A stretch of 15,180 nucleotides of DNA, from the NCBI GenBank assembly GCA_035280505.1, contig DATEFT010000653.1:1-15180 (forward strand), written 5' to 3'. This DNA comes from JAKEHZ01 sp035280505. GTDB lineage: Bacteria; Acidobacteriota; Blastocatellia; RBC074. The translations under genes were made by a program, and so were the position numbers. Below the pieces are notes generated by a model. That model saw only the letters and a program-made list of their open reading frames with translations, had not been told where the DNA came from and did not search any database. Below are positions 9,650-15,180 of this stretch, piece after piece (within the stretch, counting starts at the first letter, position 1; each line of letters starts with the position of its first letter).

Positions 9650-10282
9650 TTAATTGAGTTCGCGCAGAACGACCCTCGCCGGGCCGCCGTCGCCGTCTTT
9701 GATCTTGAGCGGGAGGCAGATCAGTTCATAATCGCCCGGCTCCACCTCGTTCAAATCGAGCCCCTCGACCACCACCACGTTGTTACCCAGCAGCGCCCAA
9801 TGGGTCGTCGGCCGGTCGAAATTGAACTTTTCAATCGAGAGATAATCGATGCCCACCAATTGTACTCCGGCGGCGATCAGCAGCTCGGCGGCCGGGGTCT
9901 CGAGGTAGACGAAGTCCCGGTGGAATTCATGAGTCTCGCGCCACAACCGCGAATTTCGCGTTTTGAAGAGCAATCGCTTCACCCCGTCGAGATCGGCTTG
10001 TTTAAGCACGCTGACATCGATCGAATCGACCTCCCCGACATCGATCACCCGCGCCGGTCCCATCAAGACCTCCAACGGCAACTGATCCAGAGAGATCCCA
10101 TCCTGCATAAAATGATACGGCGGATCGACATGAGTACCAATATGGGTACTGAAACTGAGATGCGAAACGCGAGCGACATCCCCCTTCTCCAATGATTGAG
10201 TGCGAGTAATGTTGATCCCCGGATCTCCGGGATAGACGGGCAGACTATCCGAGATCGCGACCGTAATATCGTAGATTTTCAT
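9650..10282 (-). CDS. Cyclase family protein (kynurenine formamidase-like metal hydrolase)
   Basis: A 210-residue member of the metal-dependent cyclase/arylformamidase family (KynB-like), which hydrolyses amides such as N-formylkynurenine or related cyclic compounds. Visible features are the start MKIYDITVAISDSLPVYPGDP and the metal-binding motif STHIGTHVDPPYHF (46-59), giving H47, H51, D53 and H57. RLLFKTRN, LVGIDYLSIE and the final VVVEGLDLNEVEPGDYEL with PLKIKDGDGGPARVVL are all typical. AGGAG lies eight bases before ATG 10282. No other kynurenine-pathway gene is present, so the exact substrate is uncertain and I give no gene symbol. It is the first gene of the minus-strand group, divergent from the CysQ-like gene. 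Confidence 0.88.
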   Translation of the reverse strand: MKIYDITVAISDSLPVYPGDPGINITRTQSLEKGDVARVSHLSFSTHIGTHVDPPYHFMQDGISLDQLPLEVLMGPARVIDVGEVDSIDVSVLKQADLDGVKRLLFKTRNSRLWRETHEFHRDFVYLETPAAELLIAAGVQLVGIDYLSIEKFNFDRPTTHWALLGNNVVVVEGLDLNEVEPGDYELICLPLKIKDGDGGPARVVLRELN

Positions 10283-10470
10283 CGTAACTTCTCCTCATCA
10301 AACCGTTGGTTAGTGTCTCTTAAATCGCTGTCGGATGATATGATGGTCAATTCTTAAAGAACGGCGCGAGTATAGGAAGCGCCATTGGGCTTGTCAAATA
10401 ATAGCCTTTCTGGGTTAATCTTGGGCATTCGGGCAGTCAACCTAAAATATCATAAGGATTTAAGGAGGTT
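10283..10470. promoter_or_regulatory. Divergent intergenic promoter region
   Basis: This 188-bp gap must hold promoters for both directions. On the plus strand I see TTGTCA (10391-10396), 17 bp, GTTAAT (10414-10419). A second option is TTGGGC (10421-10426), 16 bp, TAAAAT (10443-10448). On the minus strand TTGACC (complement of 10345-10350) is a possible -35 with no clear -10. TTCTTAAAGAA (10351-10361) is an odd-centred palindrome that could be an operator. All are candidates only. Confidence 0.4.
10463..10470 (+). promoter_or_regulatory. Strong Shine-Dalgarno with very short spacing, CysQ-like gene
   Basis: TAAGGAGGT (10461-10469) matches the 16S anti-Shine-Dalgarno complement over nine bases, but its GGAGG core ends only two bases before ATG 10471. 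The protein alignment still favours this ATG, since ELEIAKYLARDAG is the family's usual beginning. Confidence 0.6.
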
Positions 10471-11286
10471 ATGGAGAAAGAGCTGGAGATCGCCAAATAC
10501 CTGGCACGCGATGCGGGACGCATTCTACTCGATTTCTATCGGAGCGGAGTGCAGGTGCAATGGAAAGGGCATGACGATCCGGTAACGGCCGCGGATCGAG
10601 CCGCCAACGAGATGTTGGTCCGTGAGTTGCACCGTCAGTTCCCCGACGATGCGATCCTTTCCGAGGAGCTTCCTGACGACCTGGAGCGGTTGAAGAAGGA
10701 CCGCGTCTGGATGATCGATCCGATGGATGGGACCAAACAGTTCATTGAGCGAATCGACGAATTTGCGGTCATGATCGGGCTCGCGATTGAAGGCGAAGCG
10801 AAGCTCGGCGTGGTCTATCATCCACCGGCCGACCGCCTGTTCTACGCCGCGCCGGGCCAGGGTGCCTTCGTCGAGGAGAAATGGACGACCAAGCGGTTGC
10901 AGGTCACGCCGCTCGATCGACCGGCGGAGATGGTCGCGGCCATGAGCCGTTCGCACCATAGCCCGACGGTCGATCAAATCTATCAGCGGCTCGGCGTCAC
11001 CCAATCGATCCGTTCGGGCAGCGTCGGGTTGAAATTCGGACTGATCGCCGACGCCCAGGCCCACCTCTACCTCCATCTGGGCTCACGAACCAACCAGTGG
11101 GACACTTGCGGACCGGAAGCCATTCTGCGCGAAGCCGGCGGAATCGTCACCGATACGACCGGAGCCTCGCTCATTTACAACGACTCGCAGGTCCGCAATC
11201 TGCAGGGGGTCGTCGCCAGCAATGGCCTCGTCCACCAGCAGGTGCTGGAGACGATCGCGGCGGTCAAGGCTGAACGCGGCCGTTGA
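10471..11286 (+). CDS. Inositol-monophosphatase family phosphatase, CysQ-like (3'(2'),5'-bisphosphate nucleotidase)
   Basis: A 271-residue Mg2+-dependent, lithium-sensitive-type phosphatase. The family motifs are all present: DPVTAADRAANE (36-47), LSEE with E65, the metal-binding WMIDPMDGTKQFI (80-92, with D83 and D86) and NQWDTCGPEAILREAGG (208-224, with D211). The KQFI following DPMDGT, rather than the NFV of inositol monophosphatases, points to the CysQ/PAP-phosphatase branch, which removes the 3'-phosphate from adenosine 3',5'-bisphosphate formed by sulfate assimilation or sulfotransfer. Inositol or fructose-bisphosphate phosphatase activity cannot be excluded. selA starts 16 bp after its stop, so the two are probably one operon. 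No sulfate-assimilation genes are in the window. Confidence 0.88.
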   Translation: MEKELEIAKYLARDAGRILLDFYRSGVQVQWKGHDDPVTAADRAANEMLVRELHRQFPDDAILSEELPDDLERLKKDRVWMIDPMDGTKQFIERIDEFAVMIGLAIEGEAKLGVVYHPPADRLFYAAPGQGAFVEEKWTTKRLQVTPLDRPAEMVAAMSRSHHSPTVDQIYQRLGVTQSIRSGSVGLKFGLIADAQAHLYLHLGSRTNQWDTCGPEAILREAGGIVTDTTGASLIYNDSQVRNLQGVVASNGLVHQQVLETIAAVKAERGR

Positions 11287-11302
11287 AAGACGGTGATGAA
11301 TC

Positions 11303-12706
11303 ATGGCTGAGAATGCTTTACGCCAGCTCCCATCGATCGACCGATTGCTGCGCCGCAAAGGGCTGCAACCGCTGATTGCCGAAGCCGGGCGGGAGAGAGT
11401 GCGGGACCGCCTGCGGGAAGTGATGGTTGAGTTGCGGCAGGAGCTGGCCAATCGCGAAGGCGGAGCAGCCGCGCTGACCGATTCGCAGAAGCTCATGGCT
11501 GAAATCGAGCTGCGGACGCGCCGGCGCTTCACCCGGCATCAGCGTTTGCTGACCCAGCGCGTGATCAACGCGACGGGCGTGGTGCTCCACACCAATCTGG
11601 GCCGCGCCCGGCTCAGCCGCCGGGCCCTCGAGGCGATCAACGAAGTGGCCGGCGATTACTGCAATCTCGAATACGATCTGGCCACGGGCGAGCGCGGCCA
11701 CCGCGGGTCCGGCCTGGAGGCCACGCTCAGCGAGCTGCTCGGCAGCGAAGCGGCGGCCGTCGTCAATAACTGTGCGGCGGCGGTCCTGCTCACGCTCAAT
11801 ACCCTGGCCGAGGGCGGCGAAGTGATCGTCTCTCGCGGCGAATTGATCGAGATCGGCAGCTCCTTCCGCATTCCGGACGTGATCGCCAAATCGGGCGCCC
11901 GGATTCGAGAAGTCGGCACCACCAACCGGACCTACCTCAGAGATTACGAGCAGGCGATCAACGAGCAGACGCGCGTCATCCTGCGCGCCTCACCCTCGAA
12001 CTACCGGATCGTCGGTTTCACCGAGAAGCCTCCGCTGGCCGAACTGGCCCGATTGGCGCGGGCCCACCGGCTGCCCCTCTTCGAAGATCTGGGAGCCGGA
12101 TCTCTGATCGACCTGAACCCGATCGGAATCCACCACGAATCGACCGTCGCCGATTCGCTCCAGGCCGGAGCTTCGATCGTCACGTTCAGCGGAGACAAAC
12201 TGCTGGGCGGCCCTCAGGCGGGAATCATTCTCGGCGAGTCCGAACTGGTCAAGCGGATCCAGAGCAACCCGCTCATGCGGGCGTTGCGGGTCGATAAACT
12301 GACCCTGGCCGCGCTCGAGGCGACCTTCGCCGACTATGCCGGCGGCCGGGCCCGCGAAGAGGTCCCCACGCTGGCGGCCATTCATCTGCCGCTGGAGGCG
12401 GCCGCACAGCGCGCCCAGACCTTCATTCGCCGCGCCCAGAGTTCCGTCTCCGGATTACGGCTGAAATTGATCGAGGGTTATTCGGTGGTGGGCGGAGGCT
12501 GCGCGCCGGAGGCCAAGCTGCCGACCATGTTGATCGGCGTCAGCAGCGAGCGGCTGAGCACGACCGAGATCGAGGCCTGGCTGCGACAGAACGATCCGCC
12601 GGTCATCGCCCGCATCGCCGAAGATCAATTGATGCTCGACCTGCGCACGGTCGACCCGCAGGGCGAAGAGGAACTGATCACCGCGCTCGGAAGACTCCGG
12701 GCCTAG
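11303..12706 (+). CDS. selA: L-seryl-tRNA(Sec) selenium transferase
   Basis: A PLP enzyme that converts seryl-tRNA(Sec) to selenocysteinyl-tRNA(Sec) using selenophosphate; the bacterial enzyme works as a large decamer. The 467 residues match E. coli SelA in length. Seen in order: the N-terminal helical domain LRQLPSIDRLLR for tRNA binding, the VINATGVVLHTNLGRARLS block (87-105), NLEYDLATGERGHRG, EAAAVVNNCAAAVLLTLN, SRGELIEIGSSFRIPDV, EVGTTNRTYLRDYE, and the PLP loop FSGDKLLGGPQAG with K299. ATG 11303 is preceded by GGTGAT five bases away, complementary to the 16S tail. It follows the CysQ-like gene by 16 bp and ends 2 bp from a convergent gene. The partners selB, selC and selD are not in the window, nor is an obvious in-frame-UGA selenoprotein. 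Confidence 0.96.
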   Translation: MAENALRQLPSIDRLLRRKGLQPLIAEAGRERVRDRLREVMVELRQELANREGGAAALTDSQKLMAEIELRTRRRFTRHQRLLTQRVINATGVVLHTNLGRARLSRRALEAINEVAGDYCNLEYDLATGERGHRGSGLEATLSELLGSEAAAVVNNCAAAVLLTLNTLAEGGEVIVSRGELIEIGSSFRIPDVIAKSGARIREVGTTNRTYLRDYEQAINEQTRVILRASPSNYRIVGFTEKPPLAELARLARAHRLPLFEDLGAGSLIDLNPIGIHHESTVADSLQAGASIVTFSGDKLLGGPQAGIILGESELVKRIQSNPLMRALRVDKLTLAALEATFADYAGGRAREEVPTLAAIHLPLEAAAQRAQTFIRRAQSSVSGLRLKLIEGYSVVGGGCAPEAKLPTMLIGVSSERLSTTEIEAWLRQNDPPVIARIAEDQLMLDLRTVDPQGEEELITALGRLRA

Positions 12707-12708
12707 CC

Positions 12709-13686
12709 TCATCTCCCGGAGATCAGTTGGACCTGTCTCTTCTTATACTCATCGACATTGTCTTGCTGAACGATCTCCGGCGGAATGATGATCTTCCGGC
12801 TTTCGGGAATCACCGACAGATCTCCATTCAGAATCTTGGCCAATAACTGGATTCCCTGATAACCGTAGACGAACGGCTGCTGGGCGATGGTCGCAAAGAT
12901 CGCGCCCTCCTTGATTCCCTCGAGGGTCTCTTCGTCATCGTCGAAACAGACGATCTTGATCTTGCCGACTTTCCTGGCCTCCCGCACGGCCGCCACGATG
13001 CCCGGCCCGTTGTAGTACCAGAGGCCGACCATTCCGGCGATATCGGGATGTTTCTTGATGGTCTGGGCCGCGTTCGTCTTCGCCTGCGCCAGGTCGTTGT
13101 TGTCGGTCAGCAGGTCGACGATCTGCAGCGTCGACCCTTCCAGCGATTCGCGGAGCCCTTGATAACGATCCTGTGCGTTCTGCACCTCGAGCTTGCCGAC
13201 GAAGACGGCGATCTTGCCGCCCCGTGGGAGCACACTCTTGATCAGCGCTCCGGCTTGACGCCCGGCGCTCAGGTTGTCGGCGCCGATATACAGCAGGCGG
13301 TCGCTGTCGGGAGCGTCGCTGTCCTGCGTGATGACCAGCGATCTCTTCGCCGCATCATTAATCGACCTCTTCTGATTGACCGGATCGATCGGACTGATCG
13401 CAATCGCATCGGCGTTATCTCGTTTCAGCGCCTCCTGAATGAGCCGGTCCTGTTCGACCGCCGTCCCGCCATAGGGAGTCTTGAAAGCCACGTCCACATT
13501 GGGCAATTCGGCATCGGCTCGTTCGCATCCCCGCCTCATCATATTCCAGAAAGATGAAGAAGTGTTGCTGATGAAAGCTACGGTCTTTGCGCGCTTGGTC
13601 TCGTTTCGTGAGGTGTGACAGCCGCCGACGACGGCCATAATAAGAACTAATACACCGACGAACTCGACCCGTAACAAGCGTCTCAC
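12709..13686 (-). CDS. Sugar-type substrate-binding lipoprotein (periplasmic binding protein, RbsB-like)
   Basis: A 325-residue type-1 periplasmic binding protein of the ribose/galactose class. The N-terminus is a lipoprotein signal: MRRLLRVEF, a hydrophobic stretch VGVLVLIMAVV, and the lipobox VGGC with C23 as the lipidated residue. The mature part shows the usual two-lobe pattern: VAFISNTSSSFWNMMRRGCE (first strand and helix), RDNADAIAISPIDP, VITQDSDAPDSDRLLYIGAD with AGRQAG, the hinge GGKIAVFVGKLEVQNAQDRYQG, then GLWYYNGPGIV and IKIVCFDDDEETLEG, ending IAQQPFVYGYQGIQLLAKIL. The start is GTG 13686, with AGGAG nine bases before it. No permease or ATPase gene is beside it, so it may serve a distant ABC transporter or a sensor. 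The ligand is unknown, though a sugar is likely. Confidence 0.9.
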   Translation of the reverse strand: MRRLLRVEFVGVLVLIMAVVGGCHTSRNETKRAKTVAFISNTSSSFWNMMRRGCERADAELPNVDVAFKTPYGGTAVEQDRLIQEALKRDNADAIAISPIDPVNQKRSINDAAKRSLVITQDSDAPDSDRLLYIGADNLSAGRQAGALIKSVLPRGGKIAVFVGKLEVQNAQDRYQGLRESLEGSTLQIVDLLTDNNDLAQAKTNAAQTIKKHPDIAGMVGLWYYNGPGIVAAVREARKVGKIKIVCFDDDEETLEGIKEGAIFATIAQQPFVYGYQGIQLLAKILNGDLSVIPESRKIIIPPEIVQQDNVDEYKKRQVQLISGR

Positions 13687-13888
13687 GGGTAGAATCTCCT
13701 ATCAGAGTAGGATAGTCCCTCAGCTCTACCTGGACCAATCGAGCCGATTCGGGATGATCACCTGACAATGTTATATAAAACACAAGTCTTGATGAGATGC
13801 TTGTTTTCTACTCTCAATTCGTCACGAGCGCAAGCACTGCCAGCCCCTGCCGAGGCTAGACCAACAACATTTAACATTTTTGTGAAGG

Positions 13889-14935
13889 CTAGCTGTGGTA
13901 GAGCTTCAAGCGCTTCTGTTCGACCAGATCAGCCAACTCTTCGATGGTGTAGTAACCGGGCTCATCATAGTCGGCCGCGATCGTTTCGACGATCTGAAGG
14001 AGGGCTGAATTGAATGGGGTGGGGAGGTGGTGTTTCTCGCCCAGCAGCACGATCTCGCCGTTGAAGAATCCGGCTTCGGTCTCGCCACGCTTCAGCTTGA
14101 GATCGGTCCAGGTCGAAGGGTAAGCACGCAGCGCTTCCGGCAGCGACTGCGCTTCGTTGATCTTGGCGAGATCCTCGGTCACGTTCCGCAATTCGGCGAT
14201 GTGGGCGCGGAGATCGTAAGGATTGTCCGGATCTTCGAGCGAGATGCCCGAGCCATCCAGAACCTGGAGCCCCTCTTCCATGACGTCGGCGGTAAAGGCG
14301 CTGATCGAGGGCGTGACCAGACCGAGCTGAAGATAGGCGCCGATAATCGCATAGGTCGCATTGTTCAGATTGAGCAGCAGTTTGCTCCATTTGACGGCCA
14401 TGATCGACTCGTGCTTGCTCACACTGAAACCGGCGCTCTCGAGCTGCGCCGCGACCGCCGTCCCCAGACCGTCGCAGCCGAAGGGATAGTTGCCGATCCC
14501 GATGCGGTTGCTCATGGTGTGGGCGATGACTCCGGGAGACAGGTAGCTGACGACCAATCCGGCCATGGCGCCGTAGACGTGAAGAAATCGTTCGGCCGCC
14601 ACCTCTTCGTTGCGCACACCGTTCTGGAGGCAAAAGATCGGCGTCTCTTCGGGAAAGACTTCGCGGAGGGCATGGACCGCCACGCCGGACTGCTGGGCCT
14701 TGACCGTCAACAGCACGACATCTTCGGGATGCGGCCGGATCTCCGTCGGCGAGGTGACGGCCCGGATATTTTTATAGGTCCGGTCACCCGTTCGCGATTT
14801 GACCAACAGACCTTGACGATTGATCTCGGCTGCATGCGCGGGCCTCGAGACCAAAATTACTTCAGCGCCGCTTTCTCCAAGCATTCCGCCGACCAAACTG
14901 CCCAGGGCTCCCGCCCCATGGATGATGAATCTCAT
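13889..14935 (-). CDS. 2-dehydropantoate 2-reductase-like protein (ketopantoate reductase family)
   Basis: An NADPH-dependent reductase of the ApbA/PanE family; the classical member reduces ketopantoate to pantoate for coenzyme A synthesis. At 348 residues it is some 40 longer than typical PanE. The NADPH loop MRFIIHGAGALGSLVGGML is at the start (GAGALG 7-12). VVLLTVKAQQ (73-82), CLQNGV (102-107) and KWSKLLLNLNNATYA (182-196, with K182 the likely catalytic lysine) follow. The C-domain has RGETEAGFFNGEIVLLG and PTPFN. The extra end is YYTIEELADLVEQKRLKLYHS. AAGGTG stands four bases before ATG 14935. No panB, panC or coenzyme A gene is near, so the substrate could be another 2-oxo acid; for this reason I do not assign panE. 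Confidence 0.87.
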   Translation of the reverse strand: MRFIIHGAGALGSLVGGMLGESGAEVILVSRPAHAAEINRQGLLVKSRTGDRTYKNIRAVTSPTEIRPHPEDVVLLTVKAQQSGVAVHALREVFPEETPIFCLQNGVRNEEVAAERFLHVYGAMAGLVVSYLSPGVIAHTMSNRIGIGNYPFGCDGLGTAVAAQLESAGFSVSKHESIMAVKWSKLLLNLNNATYAIIGAYLQLGLVTPSISAFTADVMEEGLQVLDGSGISLEDPDNPYDLRAHIAELRNVTEDLAKINEAQSLPEALRAYPSTWTDLKLKRGETEAGFFNGEIVLLGEKHHLPTPFNSALLQIVETIAADYDEPGYYTIEELADLVEQKRLKLYHS

Positions 14936-14984
14936 CGTGCACCTTTATAGAGAAGAGGATTGATGACCGCGTTAACGAGGAGTA

Positions 14985-15018
14985 AAGCAACAAGACGGGC
15001 ACCAGGATGATGCCCGTC
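14985..15018 (-). terminator. Intrinsic terminator of the tRNA-Arg gene
   Basis: On the minus strand, a perfect 8-bp GC-rich stem GACGGGCA / TGCCCGTC (15018-15011 and 15001-14994) with a 9-nt loop is followed by TTGTTGCTTT. It lies 17 bp beyond the 3' end of the tRNA, where a terminator is expected, and separates it from the reductase gene downstream. Confidence 0.7.
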
Positions 15019-15034
15019 ACTCCCAATGTATCGC

Positions 15035-15109
<75 letters not shown>

Positions 15110-15118
15110 AGACTCGCT

Positions 15119-15147
15119 AATGTACGCGATTGGCAACTTCAAGGCAA
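15119..15147 (-). promoter_or_regulatory. Candidate promoter for tRNA-Arg
   Basis: On the minus strand TTGCCT (15147-15142) and TACATT (15124-15119) are 17 bp apart and end 9 bp before the mature tRNA 5' end. The match is moderate, and the position is right for a tRNA transcribed alone. Confidence 0.45.
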
Positions 15148-15180
15148 GGCGGCCGCATCATTTCTTCCTGCTGGCCAAAC

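Noticed and set aside
11303..12706. A selenoprotein with in-frame UGA within the window
   Set aside because: All genes end with C-termini typical of their families; none continues with homology beyond a UGA stop, and no downstream SECIS-like hairpin was seen.
13753..13888. A/T-rich gap between the lipoprotein and reductase genes as a possible small gene
   Set aside because: The longest frame there (plus strand, from 13768) has no ribosome site and runs into the reductase gene; I see only a probable promoter area with no clear -35/-10 pair.

Overview
This is a 15.2 kb stretch of bacterial chromosome. It holds 13 complete or partial protein genes, one orphan-looking lipoprotein gene and one tRNA, on both strands, densely packed and with no gap above about 211 bp. 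I see no phage, transposase, integrase or CRISPR array. Shine-Dalgarno sequences (GGAGG/AGGAG) and one good sigma70-type promoter point to an ordinary bacterium. A lipoprotein signal and an exported YceI protein suggest a diderm. The moderately high GC content, SelA, an archaeal-type (DhnA/FbaB) class I aldolase and the intergenic CGCGAAA palindromic repeats make me think of Acidobacteriota or a neighbouring phylum. That taxonomic guess is weak.

Layout. Plus strand, 1-5864: the C-terminus of gpsA; smpB overlapping a gene for a membrane-anchored RraB-domain protein; pepA; fbaB; and glpK. Minus strand, 10282-5962: a likely five-gene operon in the order cyclase/kynurenine-formamidase family, alkyltransferase-like (ATL) protein, YceI, aldehyde dehydrogenase, alpha/beta hydrolase; the last two overlap by 4 bp. 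Plus strand, 10471-12706: a CysQ-like phosphatase followed 16 bp later by selA. Minus strand, 14935-12709: a ketopantoate-reductase-like gene, then a substrate-binding lipoprotein whose end lies 2 bp from the end of selA. Minus strand, 15109-15036: tRNA-Arg(UCU) with its own terminator.

How the genes relate. gpsA, fbaB and glpK all act at the triose-phosphate/glycerol-3-phosphate node. smpB (ribosome rescue) and the RraB-domain gene (RNase E regulator family) could share an RNA-quality theme. The minus-strand operon joins small-molecule hydrolysis, aldehyde oxidation and alkylation-damage recognition, which would fit reactive-carbonyl handling, but this is inference. selA implies selenoprotein synthesis, yet selB, selC, selD and any obvious selenoprotein lie outside the window.

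The most notable non-coding structure is a pair of related inverted-repeat elements at 343-462 and 5877-5944, in opposite orientation and sharing a 13-bp exact core. A third, differently built hairpin at 4328-4380 carries the same TTTGA...TCAAA signature and runs up to the glpK start. The most notable coding oddity is a 15-bp tandem repeat inside the RraB-domain gene.
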